A stretch of 64,000 nucleotides of DNA from Hahella chejuensis KCTC 2396 (GCF_000012985.1 NC_007645.1:3316501-3380500), one strand, 5' to 3'. Shown: positions 9,115-17,839, counted from the stretch's first letter. Made by a program: numbers and translations. The notes: generated from the letters alone by a model not told the origin.

Positions 9115-10884
9115 TTACGGATTCAACAACCCAGGCCAGGTGGAGTTATTCACCGGTTTGGGATAGCCGTCGTCTACTTTATCCTCGCTGATGTTATAGC
9201 GCAGGTAGCGTTGGCCGGTCAGGAAGATGTAGCCGCGGCTGTCGCTCCATTTCACGGCGGCGGTGATCTCCGTCGCGTAGCTTCCCAGTCCGGGCCAGGT
9301 GCTGTCGTTGATTGGTTTGGGGTAGCCGCTGTCCACGGCGTCGCTGTTGATGTCGTAACGTATGTAATCGCCGTTGCTGAGGAAGAAATACACTTTCTGA
9401 TTATGCCAGCGCAGGGCGGCTTCGATTTGATCTTTATAGGGCTCCAGGCCGGGCCAGGTGCTGTTGTTGATCGGTTTGGGGTAACCGCTTCTTACCTTGT
9501 CGCCGATGTTGTCGTAATTGATGTATTGACCGTTTTTGAGGAAGTAGTAACTGGTTCCCGCGTCTTTTTGAAAGCTGGCGGTGATCAAATCCCGATATGC
9601 TTCCATGCCCGGCCAGGTTTGATTATTGACGTTCTTCGGGTAACCGCCGTCGGATTTGTCCAGCACCTTGTCATAACGCACATACTGCTGGTCGTTGCGG
9701 AAAAAGTAAGCCTTGAAAGCGTCTTTGCTCAATGCGGCGTCAATCTGGAAGTTATTGATGCGCAGCGCCAGTGGGGTGTTATTGATTTCCACGACATAAT
9801 CCGTGACGCCCGCTGCGGTCATATCTGGATCAGACCAGCCGCGATCCATGGAATAAACCTGATCCACTAACTCGCCGTTACGGTAGATATTCGCCGGTTT
9901 CTGCTCATCGGTATACCAAGTGAAACGCTGGGCGGTGGAGCCGTCCTCCATGAGTTTGCGCACCCCCAGATCGCCAATCAACGGCAAGCCGTCCAGGCGC
10001 CAGGAAGCGTCAATAGTCACGCCAAGATGACGTAACACGGTAGGAGCGATAGAGGCTTGCGACGGATAGCCGTAGAGCGAATTGAACTCGGTGTTGGGAA
10101 TGTCCGTCACCTGTTGCGAGAACTCCGCGTTCATCGGCTGATTGGACCCGATAAAGATGGTCTTTTCCGGCTCGGTCTGATTGCCATGACCGCACCCGAC
10201 GATGGGCGTACGACCATGATCGGTGGTCACCAGCACCAGCCAGTTGTCGGCGTTCTGATTCTGCAGGCTGGCCACTTTATCCAAGAGCTGTCCCAGGCGA
10301 CGGTCAGAGTCCTGCACGGCTTTATCGTAAGCGCTGCCGAAACAGCTCGCATGGCCTGCATGGTCGGGGTCGTCCAGATGCAGGAAAACAAAATCAGCGG
10401 ACGTCTGGGAGAGAGTTTGCAGCGCGCGATTGACCACTTCTTCGTCATTAACGCCGCTGACGACCTCGTCGATATTGGCGGCCTCATTGGCGAAGAAGTT
10501 GGTGTTGATGGGCGCCCAGTTGGCGATGCTGGCCACATAGGCGTCAGGGTTGGCGTCTTTAACCCGTTTGAACAGGCCGGGGAACTCCGGGTTGGCCAAC
10601 CCCGCGTCGTTGGAATTGACCCCGTGTTTGGACAGCCACACGCCGGTCAGTATGGTCGCCCAACCTGGCCCGCTGATCGTTGGTTGCTCCGACGCCGCGC
10701 CTTGGATACCGCCGGTGTAGGCCTTAGTGATGTTGAGCCGGTCAAAGTTGGGCGTGTTCAATCGTTGAACCTGCTCCAGTTGCAGACCGTCAATCCCGAT
10801 CAAGAGAACTTTATTATCCGCCACAGCCAAAGACGTCATCGCCAGCAGGCCAACGCCCGCCGCGCAACTCTTCCAGTTAAGCAT
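9115..10884 (-). CDS. Secreted type I phosphodiesterase/nucleotide pyrophosphatase with C-terminal hemopexin repeats
   Basis: A 589-residue protein with a Sec signal peptide (LLAMTSLAVADN). The N-terminal two thirds is an alkaline-phosphatase-superfamily domain: metal-binding GIDGL, nucleophile Thr in GPGWATILTG, HLDDPDHAGH and TTDHGRTP, the pattern of nucleotide pyrophosphatase/phosphodiesterases. The last about 200 residues hold four hemopexin-like repeats with W-P-G and a YxxYDxxxDxVxxGYPKPI core. The substrate is not known; the repeats may bind a surface or a metal. It is monocistronic and converges on the cassette-like array. The fusion of this enzyme fold to hemopexin repeats is unusual. 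Confidence 0.88.
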   Translation of the reverse strand: MLNWKSCAAGVGLLAMTSLAVADNKVLLIGIDGLQLEQVQRLNTPNFDRLNITKAYTGGIQGAASEQPTISGPGWATILTGVWLSKHGVNSNDAGLANPEFPGLFKRVKDANPDAYVASIANWAPINTNFFANEAANIDEVVSGVNDEEVVNRALQTLSQTSADFVFLHLDDPDHAGHASCFGSAYDKAVQDSDRRLGQLLDKVASLQNQNADNWLVLVTTDHGRTPIVGCGHGNQTEPEKTIFIGSNQPMNAEFSQQVTDIPNTEFNSLYGYPSQASIAPTVLRHLGVTIDASWRLDGLPLIGDLGVRKLMEDGSTAQRFTWYTDEQKPANIYRNGELVDQVYSMDRGWSDPDMTAAGVTDYVVEINNTPLALRINNFQIDAALSKDAFKAYFFRNDQQYVRYDKVLDKSDGGYPKNVNNQTWPGMEAYRDLITASFQKDAGTSYYFLKNGQYINYDNIGDKVRSGYPKPINNSTWPGLEPYKDQIEAALRWHNQKVYFFLSNGDYIRYDINSDAVDSGYPKPINDSTWPGLGSYATEITAAVKWSDSRGYIFLTGQRYLRYNISEDKVDDGYPKPVNNSTWPGLLNP

Positions 10885-11120
10885 AATCTCTCCTAGGTTT
10901 ATGGGTTTATCTGGTATATACCAGCCAAAAAAGAATAGCTGCGATTGGTGACAGTGGGGTTAACGTAATATGTACTTTGTTCGATTCTGGGAACTGGGTT
11001 TAATTGTGGCTTTCAGGCCAGGGGAGGAGAGTGCTGAGAGTGGCGAAATTGTCTCTGTCCCATACTGAAGACTAGAATCTTCTCTTTTTAAAGTTGGTCT
11101 CCACCAAGGAACGCCGAATC

Positions 11121-11336
11121 ATGACAAAAGCGCCAGAGCCGCTGTATTGCAGCGACGCGTGCAGGAATAAATTGCAAGTTAGATCGTTCAGCGTCTGTCC
11201 CGTTTGCCATCAGAGTTGGGATGCGCAGCAGCCGGATGGAAGCCGGCATTATCGCAATAATGCGTGGAAGATGTGTGAGGCCTGTTCCCTGGCTAATCGG
11301 TGTTGTGTGGTCTGTGGCGCTAAAGTAGCTCGTTGA
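11121..11336 (+). CDS. Small Cys-rich putative zinc-binding protein
   Basis: A 71-residue protein with CSDAC, CPVC, CEAC and CCVVC, enough cysteines for two zinc ribbons. I chose ATG at 11121 over an upstream TTG because AAGGA precedes it. No enzyme domain is seen. It converges on the anti-sigma gene and has its own upstream region. A nucleic-acid or protein adaptor role is possible but unproven. Confidence 0.6.
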   Translation: MTKAPEPLYCSDACRNKLQVRSFSVCPVCHQSWDAQQPDGSRHYRNNAWKMCEACSLANRCCVVCGAKVAR

Positions 11337-11390
11337 GCTTTCTTGTATAAAGCAGCGCTAGTGAGAACCGACCAAAAACGGCGGGAACAG

Positions 11391-12143
11391 CTAACTTTGC
11401 CAGCCCGCCACTTTCACGCATAACCCTTTGGCCAGCAGTTGTGCGCTGGGCTCTCCCGTCGCAGAGCCGCCGGGTTCTTCGATGGAAACGAGCAAGTGTT
11501 CCGCGCTTTGAATTAACCCCCATTCCTGCTGTGACAGACCTCTTTGCGTTTGCCCCATCAGTTCAATGGTTCCTAAACTGCTGACGGTATTGTCGTCCCT
11601 TGAAACGGCCCACAATTGTAATGTTGCATTCTGGCCGATGACGGGTTTTTCCACGATATTCAGGGACAACAGACGCGCCGTCTTGTCGACGGTCACCACC
11701 ATGACCGCCTGTTCGTCCGCATTCTCCATCACCGCGACATAGTTAACGCTGGGCGCAAGGGACGCCTGGCCGGGATGGATCTGCTCCGTGCCTGACAGAA
11801 GAGGATAGAGCGCGAGACACAGCGCCAACGACAGGGTGGCGGCGGAGAGGTATTTGTAGAAGCTCAGCTTGCGTAATAACTTCTCCATCAACTGACTGGG
11901 CGCATCGTTGATGCGGGCGGAGATGGCGTTCCAGGTAGCCGTTTTGGGCGCTACCGGCGAGGTATTCTCATGCAGCGGCTGAAACTTTTCTTCCCACTGT
12001 CGTACTCTTCTCGCGACGCTCTCGTCTTCGCGCATAATGGCTTCGAAGCGCTTGCGCGCCTTGCCTCGCAGCGCGCCGATGACGTAATTGGACGCCAGGC
12101 GGTCCAGAAGCTCCGGATTTTTGTATCTCAATGGCCGAGGCAT
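11391..12143 (-). CDS. Anti-sigma factor, RskA-like
   Basis: A 250-residue protein. The cytosolic N-terminus (residues 1-about 85) resembles anti-sigma zinc-finger-like helices (ELLDRLASNYVIGALRGKARKRFEAI) and is followed by one membrane segment (YLSAATLSLALCLALYPLL). The periplasmic half matches the RskA C-terminal domain (VVTVDKTARLLSLNIVEKP, LQLWAVSRDDN, SLGTIEL, VSIEEPGGS). Its start overlaps the end of the ECF sigma gene by 16 bases, so the two are made together. It should hold the sigma factor at the inner membrane until a signal triggers release. Confidence 0.85.
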   Translation of the reverse strand: MPRPLRYKNPELLDRLASNYVIGALRGKARKRFEAIMREDESVARRVRQWEEKFQPLHENTSPVAPKTATWNAISARINDAPSQLMEKLLRKLSFYKYLSAATLSLALCLALYPLLSGTEQIHPGQASLAPSVNYVAVMENADEQAVMVVTVDKTARLLSLNIVEKPVIGQNATLQLWAVSRDDNTVSSLGTIELMGQTQRGLSQQEWGLIQSAEHLLVSIEEPGGSATGEPSAQLLAKGLCVKVAGWQS

Positions 12144-12721
12144 TGCGCTAACCTCCCAAGACCCCGCTTCAGCCAGATTTTGACGGTATTAACGGGTTTT
12201 TCAATATGCACGGCGATGTCTTCGCGGCTATAGCCGTAGTAATAAGCCATTAAAATGGCGTTGCGATTCAACACATCCAGCGACCTCAGGCAGCGGTGGA
12301 TGCGGCATTTTTCGTTTGAGTTCACGACCTCGCGCAGAGGTGACTCGACGAGGTCTTGCTCCAGCAATTGCTCTATTTCATCGTGTCGCTCGCGCCGCCT
12401 CTGTTCCCGGCCTTCCGCCTTCAGCTTATCCAGCGCGCGATAGCGCACCAGAGACGTCATCCAGGTCATCGGCTCGCTCAGGCCGCGACGGTATTCATCC
12501 GCCTTATGCCATATCTGCAGAAACGCTTCCTGCAGAACGTCGTTTGATAAGTCCGTGTCTCGTAAAATGATCATGGCTACTCCATTGAGCTTTGGCGCGA
12601 CGCGTTTATAAAGCTGCTCCAGCGCCTTCTGATCTTTAAGCGCAATTCGCGCCAACAGATTTTCCAGTTCGTCCGGGTCGAAAGTGTTTTCCATGGCACT
12701 AAAAAACTCGCCCCGACCCAT
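12128..12721 (-). CDS. ECF RNA polymerase sigma factor
   Basis: A 197-residue sigma-70 family protein with only regions 2 and 4. Region 2 (LARIALKDQKALEQLYKRV, DVLQEAFLQIWHKADEYR) precedes region 4 (LDVLNRNAILMAYYYGYSREDIA, VNTVKIWLKRGL). A second possible start is ATG at 12694. It pairs with the downstream RskA-like anti-sigma gene. A promoter of ECF type lies at 12858-12886, in the right direction, so autoregulation is likely. The four genes upstream on the same strand encode small secreted proteins and probably form part of its regulon. Confidence 0.9.
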   Translation of the reverse strand: MGRGEFFSAMENTFDPDELENLLARIALKDQKALEQLYKRVAPKLNGVAMIILRDTDLSNDVLQEAFLQIWHKADEYRRGLSEPMTWMTSLVRYRALDKLKAEGREQRRRERHDEIEQLLEQDLVESPLREVVNSNEKCRIHRCLRSLDVLNRNAILMAYYYGYSREDIAVHIEKPVNTVKIWLKRGLGRLAQCLGH

Positions 12722-12857
12722 GCGGAATGCGGGGCGTCCTTATTGTTGAGTCACTTGGACGACGTGATGGGATCAGCCTGAAAGCAACGCGATTTTGAAA
12801 ACGCGTTCAGATAAACACGTCGCCATCTCCATTAGAAAAACGAGCGGCCCTCATCCA

Positions 12858-12886
12858 TTTACGACGCCCGGAGAGGAAAAGTTACA
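12858..12886 (-). promoter_or_regulatory. ECF-type promoter of the sigma/anti-sigma operon
   Basis: Read on the minus strand: TGTAAC, 17 bases, CGTAAA. The -35 box, spacing and -10 box are the same as at 15469-15497 and 59606-59634. It gives a leader of about 125 bases to the sigma start. TGTAAC with CGT-type -10 boxes is typical of ECF sigma factors. Confidence 0.65.
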
Positions 12887-13003
12887 GCAGAGGAAAACTT
12901 TTTTGTCGGTATTTCTCCGGGAGCGTTCTTTTATTCTGCGACTCTCTGCGGCTGCTCATGTCACGCTGGCGCAGAGAGGAGAAGAGGGCGCTTATAAAGG
13001 TGG

Positions 13004-13210
13004 TTACGGTTGCGCGGCGTACCACACATTGCCGACGCCGTGGCCAGTGGCGTCGCCCTGGGCGCCGGCGCTTGCGTAGGTGGCGCTGCTATAGGTTTTC
13101 TTGGCGTAGTCGTCATCGCAATAACGATCCGCCTGTCCTTCTGCATGGGCGGCGGAGGTGAAACCAGTGAAAGCAACCATCAAGGCGGTCAGTGCGGCGA
13201 AATGTTTCAT
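13004..13210 (-). CDS. Internally deleted paralogue of the YxYxxD secreted protein
   Basis: A 68-residue exported protein. Its signal peptide and first mature residues (FAALTALMVA, HAEGQADRYCDDDYAKK) match the protein at 15639-16187. Its last 18 residues (QGDATGHGVGNVWYAAQP) match the end of the same protein. The whole middle, including the repeat domain, is missing, with the frame kept. It has its own upstream promoter-like element, so it may still be made as a short secreted peptide, or it is a decaying copy. Confidence 0.6.
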   Translation of the reverse strand: MKHFAALTALMVAFTGFTSAAHAEGQADRYCDDDYAKKTYSSATYASAGAQGDATGHGVGNVWYAAQP

Positions 13211-13268
13211 GAGAATGTCCTTTTAATCTGTAAGTTGAACGGCGTTGTTGTGATCTCATTGATTAAGA

Positions 13269-13299
13269 CGACGCCGACGCGGTGTTTGGATGCAGAATA
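13269..13299 (-). promoter_or_regulatory. Putative ECF-type promoter, variant boxes
   Basis: On the minus strand: TGCATCC, 17 bases, CGTCTTA, then about 60 bases to the start of the 68-residue gene. The same boxes at the same spacing occur before the paralogue at 16259-16289. An A/T-rich tract lies just upstream in both. Confidence 0.5.
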
Positions 13300-13472
13300 T
13301 TTTTTATTTCTCTAATTTTTTTGGGTGGAGAGTGTGAAGAAAGTGAGTTTGACGATGCGTCGCCATCGACGCTCAGGACTAAGCCAAGGCATAGTATTAA
13401 GCTAAGGTGTAGAACGGGGTCGCCCCGCCTTCCATGGAAAGCAGGGCGGTTCCTGAATCACGGGCTCAACGA

Positions 13473-14438
13473 TTATTGAATCATCTGCGCAATGTGCTCA
13501 GGCAACTCAGACAACAGGGCGAGTCTGGGCGGCGTGGTCGTCAGATCCAAAACCTCGATATTGTCGGTCGCTTCGCCATCGATGGTCACTTTGGGCGCGC
13601 ACACCAGATACTCCACATTCTTCGTGCTGATGGCGACGCGCAAGCCGTCATCGTCAGTGCGTACGCCGGCTTCAAAGGCCTCCGCGACGCCACGCAGGGT
13701 GAACCGCACAATGTGGTCGAGATTCAGCAGCTCCAGCTCTTCAGCATGTTCGCCTTTGTCGATGACGGTGCAGAATCCTGGCGATGTGGACACTTTGACC
13801 ACGGGCTTGTTGGTCTCGTCCAGAAAGATGCCGTCGAAATCCTGACTGCCTTCGCGTCCAGGCGGGCTCACGTTGAAGAAAGGGGCGCCTTCTGTGGCGC
13901 CGTTGTTGTCCCGTTGCTCGCCGACAACGCCCAGCACCAGAACATCCACGCCTTCGCCGCCGTCGAAGAAGTCGCTGCCGTCCCCTGGCGTCCAGATGAA
14001 GAGGTCGTCGCCGCCATTGCCGAAGGCTCTGTCGCGGTTGTCGGCGCCTTTGTTGTCGCCGTCGACGCTGGAATTGAAGTCTTCGGTACCGCCGATCAGG
14101 ATATCGTCGCCCGAGGCGCCGAGCATGACGTCCACGCCCAATCCGCCGATGAGAGTGGAGTCAACGCCGTCTTCCGCCTGAAGGACATCCCCTGCGCGCT
14201 GGCTCTGGTTTGGAGAGCCTCCCGGACCGCCGGGATTGAAAGACAACAGCGCGGAGCTTTTTGTGTTCAGATCCGTCCCCTGAATAACGGTGAAATTCTT
14301 CTGATTGATATCGCCGCCGTTCTGGCCGTCGTTATTGTCAGGACCTTTGTCGCCGTCGCCAGAGCTGGAACAGCCGGCCGCTGTCATCATGATGGACAAA
14401 ATGATTGCGCTGCTCAGCGCATGCTTTGAGTGGTTCAT
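13473..14438 (-). CDS. RTX-like calcium-binding lipoprotein
   Basis: A 321-residue predicted lipoprotein with lipobox AAGC near residue 23, then a Ser/Gly/Asp-rich linker. Residues about 90-190 hold hemolysin-type nonapeptide motifs (GGLGVDVMLGASGDD, GNGGDDLF, GGEGVDVLVLG) that bind calcium in RTX proteins. The C-terminal half is a separate domain shared with the neighbour at 14490-15383. No peptidase or lipase motif is seen. The gene follows its paralogue by 51 bases and is probably co-transcribed from the ECF promoter at 15469. A surface or matrix role is inferred only from the secretion signal and repeats. Confidence 0.75.
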   Translation of the reverse strand: MNHSKHALSSAIILSIMMTAAGCSSSGDGDKGPDNNDGQNGGDINQKNFTVIQGTDLNTKSSALLSFNPGGPGGSPNQSQRAGDVLQAEDGVDSTLIGGLGVDVMLGASGDDILIGGTEDFNSSVDGDNKGADNRDRAFGNGGDDLFIWTPGDGSDFFDGGEGVDVLVLGVVGEQRDNNGATEGAPFFNVSPPGREGSQDFDGIFLDETNKPVVKVSTSPGFCTVIDKGEHAEELELLNLDHIVRFTLRGVAEAFEAGVRTDDDGLRVAISTKNVEYLVCAPKVTIDGEATDNIEVLDLTTTPPRLALLSELPEHIAQMIQ

Positions 14439-14489
14439 ACTGTATTCCTTGGTCGATTCTCGGTTCAGTTGGAGTAATGCGTCTAACGC

Positions 14490-15383
14490 CTAGCGAGCTA
14501 AACGGGCTGAAGATGTGGCGGCCGTGGGCGGCAGATCGTCCAGCGTGACTCTGACGGGAGGCGTCTGGGAGATGTCATAGACTTCTATTTCGTCGCCGGA
14601 CCGCGAAGGGCACACGACAAACTCCGTATTTTTTAAATGAACCGAGATTCTCAAGCCTGTATCCAGCGTATCCGGATCGATATTGGGATCAGCTGCGATG
14701 GCCTCATCGAAATTATTGGCGGGGCCTCTCAGGATAAACTGAACCAGATGATCGAGGTTCAGCTCACTCATGCCCTCAGTGGATTTATCCAGAATTCGGC
14801 AGAAGCCGGGAGTTTGTTCAATCCTCAGTTCTGGAAGGCCTACGTCGGGGTTGATAAAAATGCCGTCGAAATCCTGGCTTCCTGGCGTACCAGGAGGACT
14901 AACGTTAAAGAAAGGGGCCAAATCCGTATTGCCGTCATTATCCTGGGACTCGCCAATCAGGCCGATGACCAGAATGTCCTGGCCTTCGCCGCCGTCGAAG
15001 AAGTCATTACCGTCTCCAGGCGTCCAGACGAAAATGTCATTGCCCTTGCCGCCGAAGGCGCGGTCGCGATTAAAGCTGTTGAAGTCTTCGGTGCCGCCGA
15101 TGATGATGTCGTCGCCGTCATAGCCGAACAGGACATCAATCCCCAGGCCGCCTATCAGAATGTCGTTGCTCTCGGTACCGTATATCTGATCTCCAAACTG
15201 CAGGCTTTGATCGCCGCCGCCATTGGAGCCGCGATTGGCGGAGTAGAGTTGGTTGATGGCGGCGTTTGCGCCTTCGGTTGAATTCAGATCATTGCCAATG
15301 ACGATGTCCGCCTGCGCCAAAGACGCGCCTCCAAAAAGAGCGAGGGAAACGGCGGTCGCCATCCAGGTTTTCGACAAGTTCAT
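14490..15383 (-). CDS. RTX-like calcium-binding secreted protein
   Basis: A 297-residue protein with a cleavable signal peptide (LALFGGASLAQA). Its hemolysin-type motifs (GGLGIDVLFGYDGDD, GGKGNDIFVW, GGEGQDILVIG) are in the same order as in the downstream lipoprotein. Both share the block PFFNVSPPG-PGSQDFDGIF and an ending of IEVYDIS-QTPP type, so they are tandem duplicates that differ in how they are anchored. An ECF-type promoter lies about 85 bases upstream. Function unknown. Confidence 0.75.
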   Translation of the reverse strand: MNLSKTWMATAVSLALFGGASLAQADIVIGNDLNSTEGANAAINQLYSANRGSNGGGDQSLQFGDQIYGTESNDILIGGLGIDVLFGYDGDDIIIGGTEDFNSFNRDRAFGGKGNDIFVWTPGDGNDFFDGGEGQDILVIGLIGESQDNDGNTDLAPFFNVSPPGTPGSQDFDGIFINPDVGLPELRIEQTPGFCRILDKSTEGMSELNLDHLVQFILRGPANNFDEAIAADPNIDPDTLDTGLRISVHLKNTEFVVCPSRSGDEIEVYDISQTPPVRVTLDDLPPTAATSSARLAR

Positions 15384-15468
15384 ACATTTACCCTTTACGT
15401 GTTATTTAAGTCGTATTGTTTAAATCAAGGTCATCGATTGATGTCTGGTGTTGACGGCCGTCATCACC

Positions 15469-15497
15469 GTTACGACACCCACGGAAAAAAAGTTACA
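15469..15497 (-). promoter_or_regulatory. ECF-type promoter of the RTX pair
   Basis: Minus strand: TGTAAC, 17 bases, CGTAAC, with a T-rich tract right after the -35 box. It is a close match to the promoter of the sigma gene and to that at 59606-59634. Confidence 0.65.
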
Positions 15498-15638
15498 GCT
15501 ACGGAAGATTGTTTTCGGGGGCGCAAAGCGGCATTGGCCCAAACGTTGCGCCTGTTACTGGAAGTCCTTTATCGACGCCGGCGGCTACTTCTGCGCCGGC
15601 GTATTCAGAAAGAGAAGGGCGTTACCGACGTCCTATCT

Positions 15639-16187
15639 CTATGGCTGCGCGGCGAACCACACATTGCCTACTCCATGTCCGGTTGCGTCGCCTTGCTTGC
15701 GATCGCCGACCCACAGGTACAGTGGCTGGTTTTTGTACGCCCACTGATAGGCGCCGTCTTTACGTTCGACCACTGTGAACTCACCCCAGGTTTTCGCGTT
15801 CTGTTGCGCCAGGAATGGAGGCCAGCTATCCGCGCAGCCGTCGTAACAGGCGGACACGCCGTTGCTGTCTTTAGTGAAGGTGTACAGCGTCATGCCTTGA
15901 GCATTAGCGAATACTTCGCCGACTGATGTGGAAACTTTGGTGACGACGGTAGCGGAGGCGCTGGCGACGGTGGAGGTTTTGACAAAGCCGCCGGTATTCC
16001 CGTATCCATCGCTATAACCATTGGAAGCGCCATAGTGATAGGAACCTGCGCTGGCGGAGGTTTTAACGTTGTAGCCTGGCTTGTCGTTATCGCAGTAACC
16101 ACCCCGATCCGCCTGCCCTTCAGCATTAGCGATAGAAGTGAAACCAGCGGCGATCAGAAGAGCGGTCAGTGCGGCGAACTTTTTCAT
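15639..16187 (-). CDS. Secreted YxYxxD-repeat protein (COG4315 type)
   Basis: A 182-residue exported protein (FAALTALLIAAGFTSIANA). The mature part resembles the secreted-repeat family of COG4315: GMTLYTFTKD, a Cys pair in CYDGCADSWPPF, and KNQPLYLWVGD. A Ser/Thr/Gly-rich linker precedes it. The family's role is not known; it is often controlled by ECF sigma factors. It heads the minus-strand set of secreted genes behind the sigma pair, with the variant promoter about 70 bases upstream. Confidence 0.75.
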   Translation of the reverse strand: MKKFAALTALLIAAGFTSIANAEGQADRGGYCDNDKPGYNVKTSASAGSYHYGASNGYSDGYGNTGGFVKTSTVASASATVVTKVSTSVGEVFANAQGMTLYTFTKDSNGVSACYDGCADSWPPFLAQQNAKTWGEFTVVERKDGAYQWAYKNQPLYLWVGDRKQGDATGHGVGNVWFAAQP

Positions 16188-16258
16188 GATTTTTCCTTTT
16201 TAAAATTGTGTGTATGTGGTCGGGCCTGAAGACCCTGTATTTCGATCTCGTAGATAAA

Positions 16259-16289
16259 GACGACGCCGCTTTGGGATTTGGATGCAGAA
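16259..16289 (-). promoter_or_regulatory. Putative ECF-type promoter, variant boxes
   Basis: Minus strand: TGCATCC, 17 bases, CGTCTTT, matching the element before the 68-residue paralogue base for base in the boxes and spacing. The rest of the gap up to 16488 (301 bases) holds no gene. Confidence 0.5.
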
Positions 16290-16488
16290 AGTTAAAAAAA
16301 ATTTTTGGACACAGTTTTTTTATGTCTTTCAGGTCCGTGTTTAGCTTCGAACCCGGGTTAGATACAAAGGCGTCGCCGGGTAAAGAAATAGACCTGTCAG
16401 CCAGTATGTAACCACGCTCGTCATCGCTAATCTGTCAGCAATGATTTCAATAAATCTGCAATAACGATGGATAGAAAGGAGTGTTCGA

Positions 16489-16956
16489 ATGAGCGCACAA
16501 AAAGACGCTTTCTCGCAGTGGTTAATGGAGCTTAACAGCCAATGGGGACTGGATTGTCTGGAGCTGGACGCAAATAACCAGTGCCATTTGTTGCTTGATA
16601 ATCATGAACTGTCTTTCGCCCTTAGCAGTGATGAGCAGGAGTTGTCGCTATGGTCGCCAGTGGCGTCCGCCGACTCGTTCCTGGGGGATGCAGAACGGCT
16701 GACGCAGCTTCTGGTTATGAACTTCAACGACACAGCTTCATTGGCGGGATCAACTTTCGCAATGGATAGCGACCGCAGACGCCTTCTGTTATGTTTCCGT
16801 GTCGCAATCCAAGGGCTTGACGCACACACGCTGGGAAATATCCTGCGGAATTTCGGTGAAACTATCAGTCATGTTGTCGGGGAGTTGCTGGTGTTGGCGA
16901 ACTGCGGAAAAGAGAGGCGTGAGCCTGCAAACAATTTTCCTTACCTGAGACCCTAG
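16489..16956 (+). CDS. Type III secretion chaperone, CesT family
   Basis: A 155-residue acidic protein with the CesT/SycE-like fold pattern: an N-terminal helix (FSQWLMELNSQWGLDCLELD), strands with a central hydrophobic pattern (HLLLDNHELSFAL), and a long C-terminal helix (DAHTLGNILRNFGETISHVV). It has a good Shine-Dalgarno (AAAGGAG). Class I chaperones bind one effector, often encoded next door, so the following gene is the natural candidate partner. It lies 5 kb before the T3SS. Confidence 0.7.
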   Translation: MSAQKDAFSQWLMELNSQWGLDCLELDANNQCHLLLDNHELSFALSSDEQELSLWSPVASADSFLGDAERLTQLLVMNFNDTASLAGSTFAMDSDRRRLLLCFRVAIQGLDAHTLGNILRNFGETISHVVGELLVLANCGKERREPANNFPYLRP

Positions 16957-17696
16957 TGGCGGCCGAAGCCGCGTTCTTCCAATCTATATCGAGATGTCTA
17001 AGGAGCATGAATATCGCCTTTAAATGCCTGGCCTGCGGCGGCGGTGGCAAAAACGGGTTCAGAGAAGTCGAGGGCTTCCCGATCGCCGCTTATGACGGGG
17101 TCATTGATTGGAGTGACTACACCGATGAAATCCCCCCGTTAAATGACAATAATTGGTGGATGCGATCTGAGGAAACGCCTGTGCCTGGCGACAGCCGGGT
17201 GATTAACGTCCGCCACCCTTTTAACGAGAGCGCAGCAGAGGCTTTTTGGACGTTATATACGCCAGCGTGCTCCAGTATTAATGGCTGGGAAGAGCATCTG
17301 GAAGAAATAGACGCATCGGCATTTGTGAAATGTCAGATAGAGCGCGTTCTTTCCTACACGGAACAGCAGGCCTGGCTCAAAGTGAAAGTGCTTGAAACCA
17401 TAACCTTTGTGGAGGTCTTGAATAAGACGCCGCAAACGGAAGAAGGGCTGCCTATCGTCAATAACACATACCAGTTTGAAGCTTTTGATCTTCAGCGTCT
17501 GAATGACTGGATGTACTTCTCTGGTTCGGCGGAAGGAGATCTTGGTAACTGGATGTTGATCAAGCAAGTCGATGGCGAGGCGAGGTTGATCGCCTTTGGC
17601 GAATGGTCTTTTCACCAGCAATGCGCCTACCTGGGGAACATCTCAATCAGCGATGAGACGCTGCAAACGCTTAAAAGCTGGTGTCGAAATATCTAG
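16956..17696 (+). CDS. Hypothetical protein, possible partner of the type III chaperone
   Basis: An open frame of 246 residues whose GTG start overlaps the stop of the chaperone gene; an internal ATG at 17007 gives 229 residues but its AAGGAG is only one base away. Near the start is CLACGGGG, a possible metal site. The rest is aromatic and acidic (GVIDWSDYTDEIPPLNDNNWWM, FSGSAEGDLGNWMLI) with no known domain. Coupling to a CesT-like chaperone suggests a type III substrate, but no secretion signal can be proven by eye. Confidence 0.6.
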   Translation: MAAEAAFFQSISRCLRSMNIAFKCLACGGGGKNGFREVEGFPIAAYDGVIDWSDYTDEIPPLNDNNWWMRSEETPVPGDSRVINVRHPFNESAAEAFWTLYTPACSSINGWEEHLEEIDASAFVKCQIERVLSYTEQQAWLKVKVLETITFVEVLNKTPQTEEGLPIVNNTYQFEAFDLQRLNDWMYFSGSAEGDLGNWMLIKQVDGEARLIAFGEWSFHQQCAYLGNISISDETLQTLKSWCRNI

Positions 17697-17839
17697 TAAG
17701 TGCGCATTGGCAAAACCTTTTCATCATAGCCTGTCAAAGCGCTTTTAAAGCTGCGTCCATACAGATCTATTCTCTTCCTTTCAATACATCCCCGTCTTTC
17801 CCTTGTTCGCCAATTTCAGGTTGGCGACGGGCTTTTGGG

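Noticed and set aside
10057-10896. 279-residue plus-strand frame
   Set aside because: Antisense of the phosphodiesterase; no start signal and no family pattern.
13425-13452. CCGCC/GGCGG hairpin as terminator of the RTX lipoprotein gene
   Set aside because: Stem is short and there is no T-run on the minus strand, so support is too weak.
13434-14429. 331-residue plus-strand open frame
   Set aside because: It is the antisense of the RTX-like lipoprotein, open because of GC-rich repetitive codons; the minus strand has the lipobox and calcium repeats.
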